From Ga0077527 sp964531455 (GTDB lineage Bacteria; Pseudomonadota; Gammaproteobacteria; Burkholderiales; SG8-41): DNA of 64,000 nucleotides. The notes below the pieces were generated by a model. It did no database searches and was not told the origin of the DNA. It saw only the letters and a program-made list of their open reading frames with translations. Within the stretch, counting starts at the first letter, position 1, and each line of letters starts with the position of its first letter. Of the stretch, positions 25,697 through 33,573 are shown piece after piece. The stretch covers positions 17,297-81,296 of the forward strand of contig CAZHFZ010000011.1 in assembly GCA_964531455.1 (NCBI GenBank), read 5' to 3'. The translations under genes were made by a program, and so were the position numbers.

Positions 25697-26646
25697 GATT
25701 GCCGGGCGAGTGCTGCAAGAATCTCCGCAGCGCCCCTGCCCTTCAGGTCATCGGCAAGGGACAGACCTATGGCTTCTGCCTTATCGGGGTTGCCTGCCGC
25801 CTCACCGCGGATAATCTGCGAACCGTCAGGTGCGCCGACCAATCCGCGCAACCTGAGCTGCCCGCCGGCTATTTCAGCAAAACCCGCCAGCGGCACATTG
25901 CAGCTTCCGGCGAGGGCCCGGGAAAAAGCACGCTCAGCGAGCACACATTGCCGCGTCGATGCATGAACCATTGGTGACAGCAACTCGAATACATCGCGAC
26001 GATCGTCCCGGCACTCGATGCCCAGCGCACCCTGTCCCACGGCAGGCAGGCTCTCCTCGGGCGTCAGCAGTGCGGCAATACGATCTGCCAGACCCAACCG
26101 CTTCAATCCGGCAGCGGCCAGAATAATCGCGCTGTACTGGCCTTCATCCAGTTTACGCAGCCGCGTCTGCACGTTGCCGCGCAGCGGTTCAATCACAAGC
26201 TGTGGAAAGCCGGCGCGCAGCTGGCATTCACGGCGCAGGCTTGATGTCCCGACGCGCGCACCCGCCGGCAGTTCCGAAAGGCTGCGAAAATGATTGGAAA
26301 CAAATGCATCGCGGGGATCCGCGCGTTCCAATGTTGCCGCCAGCGCGAAGCCCGGCGGCAAATGCATCGGCACATCCTTCATCGAATGCACCGCGAGATC
26401 CGCACGGCCGTCGGCAAGAGCGTCTTCCAGTTCCTTGACGAACAGACCCTTGCCGCCAATTTTGGCCAGGGAACTGCCGAGATTGCGGTCACCTTCGGTG
26501 GTCATGCCCAGAATCGATACTGAACGCTCCGGATATAATCGTTGCAGTTCTGCCTGCACATGCCGCGCCTGCCACAACGCCAGCGCAGATTCCCGAGTGG
26601 CGATCACGATCGAACCGGCCTCACGTCCGAAAACATTCGGTATCAT
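25693..26646 (-). CDS. hemC: Hydroxymethylbilane synthase (porphobilinogen deaminase)
   Basis: A 317-residue enzyme with all main blocks: IATRESALALWQA near 15, KIGGKGLFVKELE near 62, AVHSMKDVP near 85, GTSSLRRECQL near 133, LRGNVQTRL near 155 and the dipyrromethane-cofactor cysteine in AGSCNVPLAG near 248. It polymerises four porphobilinogens into hydroxymethylbilane. It heads the minus-strand hemCDXY operon. Its start at 26646 is very close to the beginning of a divergent thioredoxin-like gene, so regulatory sequence for the two must overlap. Confidence 0.96.
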   Translation of the reverse strand: MIPNVFGREAGSIVIATRESALALWQARHVQAELQRLYPERSVSILGMTTEGDRNLGSSLAKIGGKGLFVKELEDALADGRADLAVHSMKDVPMHLPPGFALAATLERADPRDAFVSNHFRSLSELPAGARVGTSSLRRECQLRAGFPQLVIEPLRGNVQTRLRKLDEGQYSAIILAAAGLKRLGLADRIAALLTPEESLPAVGQGALGIECRDDRRDVFELLSPMVHASTRQCVLAERAFSRALAGSCNVPLAGFAEIAGGQLRLRGLVGAPDGSQIIRGEAAGNPDKAEAIGLSLADDLKGRGAAEILAALARQS

Positions 26647-26656
26647 ATTGATTAAA

Positions 26657-27133
26657 TTGAATATTTTATCTGTTTATCGCTGGCTGATTGTAACATGCGC
26701 CTTGCTGACTGCAGGTCCGTTGATGGCGCAACTGCTGCCGGCAGGCGACCTGATGCAGGTTGCGGCAGAAGCCCGCAGCAAACGCGTGCCGATACTGGTT
26801 GCCTTCATGCAGCAGTCCTGCCCGTACTGCGCCATTGCGCGCCGTGACTATCTGTTGCCGCTACAGGCCGATCCGCAATGGCGGCATCGCGTATTGATCC
26901 GCGAAGTTGATGTTGATCGCAACACACCGATGCGCGATTTCACCGGCGCAGCGACAACGCAACGCGCGTTTTCGCGCATTCACGAGGCGCGACGGGTGCC
27001 GACGCTGATCTTCTTTGATGCCGACGGCAATCGCGTTGGGCAGCCGATCATCGGATTGCTCTCCGAGGATTTCTACAGGCTCTACATTGAGCAGGGGATT
27101 GAAGCGGGCCTCGCGAAAATGCGCAAGCGCTGA
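26657..27133 (+). CDS. Exported thioredoxin-fold protein (SoxW/DsbE-like)
   Basis: A protein of about 158 residues with a hydrophobic leader ending near PLMAQ (residues 21-25) and a thioredoxin-like domain. Its redox motif is CPYC (C55, C58), preceded by VAFMQQS. RRVPTLIFFDADG near residue 120 supplies the cis-Pro loop. It is probably a periplasmic thiol reductase or a cytochrome- or sulfur-related helper. The start is uncertain: I use TTG 26657 because a leader is needed and no in-frame ATG lies between 26651 and 26722. ATG 26723 would remove the leader. It is divergent from hemC with almost no spacer. Confidence 0.7.
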   Translation: MNILSVYRWLIVTCALLTAGPLMAQLLPAGDLMQVAAEARSKRVPILVAFMQQSCPYCAIARRDYLLPLQADPQWRHRVLIREVDVDRNTPMRDFTGAATTQRAFSRIHEARRVPTLIFFDADGNRVGQPIIGLLSEDFYRLYIEQGIEAGLAKMRKR

Positions 27134-27140
27134 GCGGACC

Positions 27141-27899
27141 TCAGCGCACCAGATCACGCACGATGTGCTGTTGGCGGCGGCTCACCGGGATGCGTTCCTC
27201 CAATCCTGCCAGCAACACCTGCCACGGGCCGTCGCCGGATTCGCCGCCTATACGCTCAAATCCGCGAATCGCCGCGCGCGCCACCAGACAGTTGCGATGC
27301 ACACGCACAAATTGCGCGGCAAACTCCTGTTCGAGACGGGTCAATGATTCCTCGATCAGGTGCTCTCGCTGCGCAGTGCGTACCGTCACGTACTTCAGTT
27401 CGGCGCGCAAATACAGCACCTCTGCTATCGGGATCAAATGCACCTTTCCGCGCTCGACCGCACTCAGACAGCTCCGTGGCGCAGGCTGCAATTCGCGAAG
27501 GATTTCTGCCTTCGGCATCAACGTGCGCGAAGCCCGCACCAGCGCTTCCTGCAATCGCGTGGCGCGAATCGGCTTCAGCAGGTAATCCACGGCATGCAAC
27601 TCGAATGCGCGTATGGCATAGCTGTCAAACGCCGTCGTAAAAATGACCGCCGGCGGCTCCTGCAACCGGCGCAGATGCTGGGCCACCTCGATGCCGTCCA
27701 TCCCGGGCATGCGCACATCGAGGAGGATTACATCGACCGCGACTGCTTCCGTGATCTCCAAGGCCTCGCGGCCGTTGCCGGCTTCGCCGACCACAGTCAC
27801 CGGCAGCGCATCACCGATGTCCGTCAGCAGGTCGTGCATGCGGCTGCGCGCCGGCGCCTCATCATCAACGATCAGCACCCGCAGCGGCTGCGCGATCAC
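27141..27899 (-). CDS. algR: LytTR-family response regulator (AlgR-like)
   Basis: A 252-residue regulator: a receiver domain with LIVDDEAPAR (9-18), phospho-acceptor Asp61 in ILLDVRMPG and Lys in LLKPIRA, followed by a LytTR DNA-binding domain from about residue 150 (EVLYLRAELKYVTVRT, FVRVHRNCLVA). This combination is AlgR/LytR-type. The order argH-algZ-algR-hemC matches the arrangement known in Pseudomonas, where AlgR controls alginate and type IV pili. The targets in this organism are unknown. The kinase gene lies 27 bases upstream. Confidence 0.88.
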   Translation of the reverse strand: MIAQPLRVLIVDDEAPARSRMHDLLTDIGDALPVTVVGEAGNGREALEITEAVAVDVILLDVRMPGMDGIEVAQHLRRLQEPPAVIFTTAFDSYAIRAFELHAVDYLLKPIRATRLQEALVRASRTLMPKAEILRELQPAPRSCLSAVERGKVHLIPIAEVLYLRAELKYVTVRTAQREHLIEESLTRLEQEFAAQFVRVHRNCLVARAAIRGFERIGGESGDGPWQVLLAGLEERIPVSRRQQHIVRDLVR

Positions 27900-27926
27900 G
27901 TGCGCTCCGCCTTCACAGTTTTGCCT

Positions 27927-28943
27927 TCACCGCTTTGCTTTGACATAAGGCATCGACATGCGCACCTCGTACATATTGTCGCCCACCCGGGTACTCATTT
28001 CGGCGGCCACATCGAAATGCAATTGCAGCCGCTCACGGATATTGCCCACCGCCATTTTGTTGCCCACATGATGGGTGCCGCTCGCGCAATACGGATTGCG
28101 CAGCACGACATGCAGCCGGTCACGCGCAGCATAGATGTTGATGCTGACCACGCCGGGCGCCTCACTCGGCTCAATGCCATGGTAAACAGCATTTTCCAGC
28201 AAAGGTTGCAGGGTCAGCGGAGGCACCAGCGCATCCCGTGGCATTTTGTCGATATGCCATTCGATCTGCAGCCGGTCGCCGAGCCGCAACTGCTCCAGAT
28301 TCAGATACTGCCGGCACAGCTCGATCTCATTGACCAGAGGCGTCAGTTCGCGGTTGTCAGCCATCAGCGCGCGAAACAGTTCTGCCATGTCTTCCAGGGC
28401 CGTTTCGGCACGACGCGGCTCCTGCCGCACCAGTGAAAGCACGGCGTTGATGCTGTTGAACAGGAAATGCGGGCGGATACGCGCCTGCAGCGCCTGCAGC
28501 CGGGCCTCGGCCAGTGCAGGCGACAAGGCACGGCCGCGCAGATCGAAATACGCCAGCAGCATCGCCACAACCAGCACTACGATCAGCAGCCAGCGCGCCA
28601 GCGACGCCGGCTCCCCGATCAGCAACCAGTGGCTGGCGTAATGCAGGACGCTGGTCAACGTTATTTCAATTAACAGCACTGAGGCAACACCCAAGGCATA
28701 GGGAAGCCTGCGCAACAACCCTCTCAGTGCCGCCAGCGCCAGCAGACTGACCATCAGCAATGGTTCGACCAAAGCCGCGTTGGCGGTGAACTGGCGCGGC
28801 CATTCACGCACGCTTTGCACCTGCAACAGCGCCGCCAACAAGGCGATGCCATTCACGATCAGCAAGATGCGCAGCAATATTCCGAGATTGCGGAAGTCGG
28901 GAAGAGCGCCGCTATGGGCGTTATGATTTATACTCTGCGCCAT
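27927..28943 (-). CDS. algZ: LytS/AlgZ-type sensor histidine kinase
   Basis: A 338-residue kinase. Four or five membrane helices (about 22-135) are followed by a cytoplasmic His_kinase domain with phospho-accepting His159 in RIRPHFLFNS and an atypical HATPase region (LQPLLENAVYHGIE near 240). This is the LytS/AlgZ (FimS) class, which pairs with LytTR regulators such as the one encoded directly downstream. The signal is unknown. Its start is 47 bases from the divergent argH start. Confidence 0.88.
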   Translation of the reverse strand: MAQSINHNAHSGALPDFRNLGILLRILLIVNGIALLAALLQVQSVREWPRQFTANAALVEPLLMVSLLALAALRGLLRRLPYALGVASVLLIEITLTSVLHYASHWLLIGEPASLARWLLIVVLVVAMLLAYFDLRGRALSPALAEARLQALQARIRPHFLFNSINAVLSLVRQEPRRAETALEDMAELFRALMADNRELTPLVNEIELCRQYLNLEQLRLGDRLQIEWHIDKMPRDALVPPLTLQPLLENAVYHGIEPSEAPGVVSINIYAARDRLHVVLRNPYCASGTHHVGNKMAVGNIRERLQLHFDVAAEMSTRVGDNMYEVRMSMPYVKAKR

Positions 28944-28990
28944 GACTGTTTCATTCTAGCAGGCCCCACCCACAGGCCGTCCGCAACACC

Positions 28991-30409
28991 ATGTCCGCAA
29001 AAGAAAAAACCCCAAGCAGCAGTGTGAAACCCGGCGCCACCAAACTCTGGTCCGGTCGCTTCAGCGAACCTGTTGATGATCTGGTCAAACGCTTCACGGC
29101 TTCGGTCGGTTTCGACCAGCGCCTCGCCGAATTCGACATTCAGGGTTCGATCGCCCATGCGCGCATGCTGCGCGCGGTGGGCATTCTGATACCCGCCGAT
29201 CTCGAGGCCATCGAAAAAGGGCTTGCCAGCATCGGCGCGGAAATCCGCGAAGGCACCTTCCCGTGGTCGCTGGACCTTGAAGACGTTCATCTGAATATCG
29301 AAAAACGCCTGACCGACATGGTCGGCGATGCCGGCAAGCGCCTGCATACCGGACGCTCGCGCAACGACCAGGTCGCCACCGACGTGCGGCTGTATCTGCG
29401 CGCCGGCATTGATCACGTGCTGACCCTGATCAAGGGACTGCAGCGCGCACTGCTCGACCTTGCCGAGAAACACACCGAAACCGTGATGCCGGGCTTCACC
29501 CACCTGCAGGTTGCGCAGCCGGTATCTTTTGCGCATCATCTGCTGGCCTACTACGAAATGCTGTCGCGCGATGCGCAGCGTTTTGCCGACTGCCGCAAAC
29601 GCGTGAACCGGCTGCCGCTGGGCGCCGCCGCGCTCGCCGGCACCTCTTTCCCGATCGATCGCCAGATGGTCGCCAAGGAACTGGGCTTTGACGGTGTCTG
29701 CGAAAACTCGCTGGATGCCGTATCCGACCGCGATTTCGCCATCGAATTCGTCGCTGCCGGCGCACTGACCATGACCCATCTGTCACGCTTCAGCGAAGAG
29801 CTGATCCTGTGGATGAGCCCGCGTTTCGGCTTCATCGACATCGCCGACCGCTACTGCACCGGCTCGTCGATCATGCCGCAGAAAAAAAATCCTGACGTCG
29901 CGGAACTGGTACGCGGCAAGACCGGCCGGGTTAATGGCCACCTCGTTGCGCTGTTGACCCTGATGAAAGGCCAGCCCCTCGCGTACAACAAGGACAACCA
30001 GGAAGACAAGGAACCCCTGCTTGACACCATGGACACGCTGCTGATGAGCCTGGCCGTGTTTACCGGCATGGTCGGCGGCATTACGGTGAAACCCGAGGCC
30101 ATGCGCGCCGCAGCGCTTGAAGGTTATGCCACCGCCACCGACCTCGCAGATTATCTGGTCAAGAAAGGCCTGCCGTTCCGCGAAGCGCACGAAGTAGTGG
30201 CGCAGGCCGTACGCCAGGCTGAAACGCGGCGTTGTGATCTGTCCGAAATGTCGCTCGATGATCTGCGCCAGTTCTCCAGCCTGATCGGCCCCGAAGTATT
30301 TGAAGCACTGACACTGGAGGGCTCGATGAAAAGCCGCAGCCATATCGGCGGCACCGCACCGGCCCGGGTCAAGGCTGCAATCACAAAAGCGCGCAAGGCG
30401 CTGGCATAA
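28991..30409 (+). CDS. argH: Argininosuccinate lyase
   Basis: A 472-residue member of the fumarase/aspartase superfamily. It has LWSGRFSEP near the N-terminus, HTGRSRNDQVATD near 118, TVMPGFTHLQ near 163 and the signature GSSIMPQKKNPD near 292 with the catalytic Ser loop. It splits argininosuccinate into arginine and fumarate, the last step of arginine synthesis. The start is the first ATG of the frame. It converges with the LacI gene, leaving 3 bases between stop codons. Confidence 0.97.
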   Translation: MSAKEKTPSSSVKPGATKLWSGRFSEPVDDLVKRFTASVGFDQRLAEFDIQGSIAHARMLRAVGILIPADLEAIEKGLASIGAEIREGTFPWSLDLEDVHLNIEKRLTDMVGDAGKRLHTGRSRNDQVATDVRLYLRAGIDHVLTLIKGLQRALLDLAEKHTETVMPGFTHLQVAQPVSFAHHLLAYYEMLSRDAQRFADCRKRVNRLPLGAAALAGTSFPIDRQMVAKELGFDGVCENSLDAVSDRDFAIEFVAAGALTMTHLSRFSEELILWMSPRFGFIDIADRYCTGSSIMPQKKNPDVAELVRGKTGRVNGHLVALLTLMKGQPLAYNKDNQEDKEPLLDTMDTLLMSLAVFTGMVGGITVKPEAMRAAALEGYATATDLADYLVKKGLPFREAHEVVAQAVRQAETRRCDLSEMSLDDLRQFSSLIGPEVFEALTLEGSMKSRSHIGGTAPARVKAAITKARKALA

Positions 30410-30412
30410 CAC

Positions 30413-31441
30413 CTAATCAGGGGCTGGTGCCGCAGCGCTCTCGCGAACGATCAACTCGGTCGGCAGTTTGTTGCGCAATTCCACCGCCCGGTCATCCAGT
30501 CGCGCCAGCAGGTGATTGGCCGCGTAGACACCCATTTCCTCCGTCGGGAAACGCACGGTAGTCAAAGTGGGCGTGATCAACGAAGCCATTTCCATATCAT
30601 CGAAGCCGGTAATGGAGATGTCGCCCGGCACCTTGAGACCCCGGGCATGGCACTCGGCAATCGCACCGATCGCCAGCACGTCATTGCCGCAAATCACCGC
30701 CGTCGGGCTTGTGCCGCCCTTCAGCACTTCACGCAAACCTTCGCGGCCACCGGTATGGGTGTACGGCTTTTCGATTACCGCATCGGGCGACAAGGCCATG
30801 CCGCGCGCGGACAGCGCATCACGCACGCCGGCCAGCCGCTCCTGCGCCCGTTCGTTATGCGCCGTTATTCCCGAGATCATCGCAAAGCGGCGGTGCCCGA
30901 GATCGAGCAGATGATTGGCGATGCACATGCCGGCCGCACGATTGTCGAAACCAACGCAGGGACGATTTCCGCTTTCATCAAAAGCCCAGGTCAGCACGTA
31001 AGGCAGGTTATGCGACTCAAGCATGCGGTAGATGTCGGGGTGATGAGTGGTACCCAGCAGCACCAGACCGTCGACGCCGCGCTCGATCAACGTGCGCGTC
31101 ACCCTTGCCTCGATGTCGGCATCGAATTCGTGGCTGGCCAGCAACAGAACATAACCCGCGGCATCCAGCGTGCGCTGCAAAGCCTGAATGGTATTGGCGA
31201 AGATCGCATTATCGAGCGTTGGCACGACCGCGCCGATGGCATGCGTGCGCCGTGAAGCCAATGCGCGCGCCGCGCCGTGCGCGACATAACCCAGCGTACT
31301 GGCCGCCTGCTGCACGCGCTCCAGCGTTCGCGCCTTGACCTTGTGCGGCAGGGTCAGCGCGCGCGAAACCGTAGCCGTCGATACCTTGGCAAGACGGGCA
31401 ACGTCTTCGAGTCGTGCGGCTTTGCTGGATCGGGTCTTCAT
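30413..31441 (-). CDS. LacI-family transcriptional regulator
   Basis: A 342-residue repressor: an N-terminal helix-turn-helix with hinge (LEDVARLAKVSTATVSRAL, about 11-29) and a periplasmic-binding-protein-like effector domain with VPTLDNAIFA near 70 and ISITGFDDMEMASLITPTLTTV near 278. The start at ATG 31441 matches the family; a longer frame enters the preceding terminator. It is encoded just downstream of xsc on the same strand, with a terminator between. A LacI-type operator lies over the xsc promoter, so I infer that it represses that module. The likely effector is a small organic acid or sulfonate. Confidence 0.9.
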   Translation of the reverse strand: MKTRSSKAARLEDVARLAKVSTATVSRALTLPHKVKARTLERVQQAASTLGYVAHGAARALASRRTHAIGAVVPTLDNAIFANTIQALQRTLDAAGYVLLLASHEFDADIEARVTRTLIERGVDGLVLLGTTHHPDIYRMLESHNLPYVLTWAFDESGNRPCVGFDNRAAGMCIANHLLDLGHRRFAMISGITAHNERAQERLAGVRDALSARGMALSPDAVIEKPYTHTGGREGLREVLKGGTSPTAVICGNDVLAIGAIAECHARGLKVPGDISITGFDDMEMASLITPTLTTVRFPTEEMGVYAANHLLARLDDRAVELRNKLPTELIVRESAAAPAPD

Positions 31442-31447
31442 TGGATG

Positions 31448-31473
31448 AAAAAGCCGGCGCAAGCCGGCTTTTT
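31448..31473 (-). terminator. Intrinsic terminator after xsc
   Basis: An 11-bp stem with a 4-base loop: in the xsc sense, AAAAAGCCGGC, loop TTGC, GCCGGCTTTTT. It starts 18 bases beyond the xsc stop codon. The same sense sequence ends the divergent transcript at 37300-37323. Confidence 0.85.
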
Positions 31474-31490
31474 CCTGAGTGGCAGCAGAT

Positions 31491-33260
31491 TCAGCGGTAC
31501 TGCTTGGCGCTGAACTTGCGGTATTTGGCCAGCAGGCGCTGAGGCTGACGGAAAGCATCGCGGCGGAACGGGTCACCCAGTTCCTGCGTCAGCATCATAT
31601 TGATCACCGTCGGCCTGTTGGAACGCACCGCTGCGCGCAGCGCATCGCCCACTTCATCGACATGCTCCACGGTCAGGCCTTGCGCACCCATCGATTCCGC
31701 GACATCGGCAAAATTCGGATTCTGCAGATTGGTGCCAAGGAAACGGTTCTCGAAATAGTCGATCTGGTTTTTCTTTTCCGCGCCCCATTGACCGTTGTTG
31801 AAGACCACGGCGATCGCCGGAATCTTTTCACGCACGCAGGTCATGACTTCATTCAGGCTCATGCCCCAGGCGCCATCACCGACATAGGCAATGGCCGGAC
31901 GGTCCGGACGGCCGACCTTGGCGCCCATTACCGCCGGGAACGCGTAACCGCAGTTGCCGAAACTCATTGCCGCGAGGAAGGACGGCGCCTGCTCGAAATG
32001 CAGATAGCTGTTCGACACCGAGCAGACGTTACCGATATCGGTCGACACCATGGCGTTTTTCGGCATCGCACGCGCCAGCGCGGCCAGCGCCTGGCGCGGT
32101 CCGATGCGCGTCTTGGTATTCGGCGACGGCCATTTGTCGAGTTCCTCGGCCCAGGCTTTTTTCTCTTTCTGCACTTCCGCCAGGCGCGCCTTGTTCGGCG
32201 TCATCTTGGCAATGGCCTTGACGCGTTCGAGCAATGCAACCGCTGCGTGTTTGGCGTCACCGCAGATACCAACCGTGGTTTTCTTGACCAGGCCCAACAT
32301 GCGCGAGTCGGCGTCGATCTGGATGATCTTGGCGTTTTTCGGCCAGTAATCTAGGCCATGCTGCGGCAATGTGCCGAACGGTCCCAACCGTGAACCCAGC
32401 GCCAGCACCACGTCGGCCTTGGCAATCAGCTTCATCGCCGCCTTCGAGCCCTGATAACCCAGCGGACCACAGCACAGCGGATGGCTGGCCGGGAAGGAGT
32501 CATTGTGCAGATAGGAGTTCACCACCGGCGCGGTCAGATACTCGGCCAGCGCCGCGCATTCCTTGATGCCACCGGCCATGATCACGCCACCACCGGACAG
32601 AATCACCGGGAACTTGGCCTTGGCCAGCATGCGTGCTGCCGCATCCAGCGATTCCGGACCACCGGCACCACGCTCCAGCTTGTGCGGCTGCGGAATATCG
32701 TATTCGCCTTCACCGTAGAAATAGTCGCGCGGAATGTTCACCTGCACCGGGCCGCGCTCGGCCATCGCGATGTCAAAGGCGCGGCCAGTCAGTTCTGCGA
32801 TGCGCAGCGGCGAATTGACGTGCACCTGCCATTTGGTGATTTTCGAAAAAATCGGCATCTGCTCGGTTTCCTGGAAACCACCGAGGCCCATGGACATGCT
32901 GCCCGATTCCGGCGTCACGCAGACCACCGGCGAATGTGCCCAGTAAGCCGCGGCAATGCCGGTGACGAAGTTGGTAATGCCGGGGCCGTTCTGCGCGATG
33001 CAAACCCCGTGTTTGCCGGTCACCCGCGAATAACCGTCGGCCATGTGCGCCGCGTTCTGCTCATGCGCCACCGACAGGAAACGGATACCGGCGAGCGGGA
33101 ACAGGTCGTGCGCGTCCATATAGGCCGAGCCGACGATGCCGAAGGTGTCTTTGACGCCCTGCGCCACCAGCGTTTCGACAAACGCTTCGGAGGGGGTCAT
33201 GCGAATCTTGCCGCTGGCGCCAGCCTTGGCGATATTTTTGCTGTCCGACATCGTGTTCAT
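31491..33260 (-). CDS. xsc: Sulfoacetaldehyde acetyltransferase
   Basis: A 589-residue thiamine-diphosphate enzyme of the Xsc family, which converts sulfoacetaldehyde plus phosphate to acetyl phosphate and sulfite. Blocks typical of Xsc rather than of acetolactate synthase or oxalyl-CoA decarboxylase are GIVGSAYMDAHDLFP, GPLGYQGSKAAM, DYWPKNAKIIQID and the C-terminal QELGDPFRRDAFRQP. The ThDP/Mg motif is GDGAWGMS...NN near 470. GGAGGA seven bases before ATG 33260 fixes the start. It is divergent from a 2-hydroxyacid dehydrogenase and a TauE-type exporter, consistent with sulfonate breakdown and sulfite export. The phosphate acetyltransferase usually needed next is not in the window. Confidence 0.88.
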   Translation of the reverse strand: MNTMSDSKNIAKAGASGKIRMTPSEAFVETLVAQGVKDTFGIVGSAYMDAHDLFPLAGIRFLSVAHEQNAAHMADGYSRVTGKHGVCIAQNGPGITNFVTGIAAAYWAHSPVVCVTPESGSMSMGLGGFQETEQMPIFSKITKWQVHVNSPLRIAELTGRAFDIAMAERGPVQVNIPRDYFYGEGEYDIPQPHKLERGAGGPESLDAAARMLAKAKFPVILSGGGVIMAGGIKECAALAEYLTAPVVNSYLHNDSFPASHPLCCGPLGYQGSKAAMKLIAKADVVLALGSRLGPFGTLPQHGLDYWPKNAKIIQIDADSRMLGLVKKTTVGICGDAKHAAVALLERVKAIAKMTPNKARLAEVQKEKKAWAEELDKWPSPNTKTRIGPRQALAALARAMPKNAMVSTDIGNVCSVSNSYLHFEQAPSFLAAMSFGNCGYAFPAVMGAKVGRPDRPAIAYVGDGAWGMSLNEVMTCVREKIPAIAVVFNNGQWGAEKKNQIDYFENRFLGTNLQNPNFADVAESMGAQGLTVEHVDEVGDALRAAVRSNRPTVINMMLTQELGDPFRRDAFRQPQRLLAKYRKFSAKQYR

Positions 33261-33368
33261 GGAATCGTCCTCCGGATAAAAATGCGCGCCGCGCCACTCC
33301 GTGTTGCAAGGCTGCGGCCATCTGAATAGCTTCACCCGCCGGTCAAAGTACGCCACCGGGAGTCCCGC

Positions 33369-33398
33369 ATGATACGATGGCCCGCGCCCCGGTGTAAA
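33369..33398 (-). promoter_or_regulatory. Predicted sigma-70 promoter of xsc
   Basis: On the minus strand, TTTACA (33393-33398, 5/6 match to TTGACA) and TATCAT (33369-33374, 5/6 match to TATAAT) are separated by 18 bases. Transcription would start near 33362, about 100 bases before the xsc ATG. The -35 box lies inside a LacI-type operator. Confidence 0.55.
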
Positions 33399-33406
33399 CG
33401 CTTGCA
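33393..33406. promoter_or_regulatory. LacI-family operator overlapping the xsc -35 box
   Basis: TGTAAACGCTTGCA is a near-perfect 14-bp palindrome around a central CG and fits the general LacI-family pattern TGnAAnCGnTTnCA. Bound repressor would cover the -35 hexamer of the predicted xsc promoter. The LacI regulator encoded at 30413-31441 is the obvious candidate. Confidence 0.6.
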
Positions 33407-33573
33407 CGAAGAAACGTAACTCATTGTTTTTAAATAATTTTTAAGCTGGCGGCGGGGTTGTCGTTTTATGCCAAGCCATTGTTTTTCCAGTGATTTCATG
33501 CGGTCGCGCCGCTCAAGTTACAATCCCCCGGGCGTTGCCTCACAGCGCTTTTGTCGTCACCCCCGGAGTCATT

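Larger units (their letters stand above)
33261..33573. other. Divergent regulatory region between xsc and the FAD/Fe-S dehydrogenase
   Basis: 313 bases between divergent starts. It contains the xsc promoter and LacI-type operator (listed separately), an AT-rich stretch at 33424-33445 and, nearer the dehydrogenase, a possible plus-strand -10 TACAAT at 33519-33524 with only a weak -35. No small gene is evident. Confidence 0.6.

Noticed and set aside
31491..33260. Acetolactate synthase or oxalyl-CoA decarboxylase as identity of the ThDP enzyme
   Set aside because: The blocks GPLGYQGSKAAM, DYWPKNAKIIQID and QELGDPFRRDA are Xsc features, and no small acetolactate subunit or formyl-CoA transferase is adjacent.
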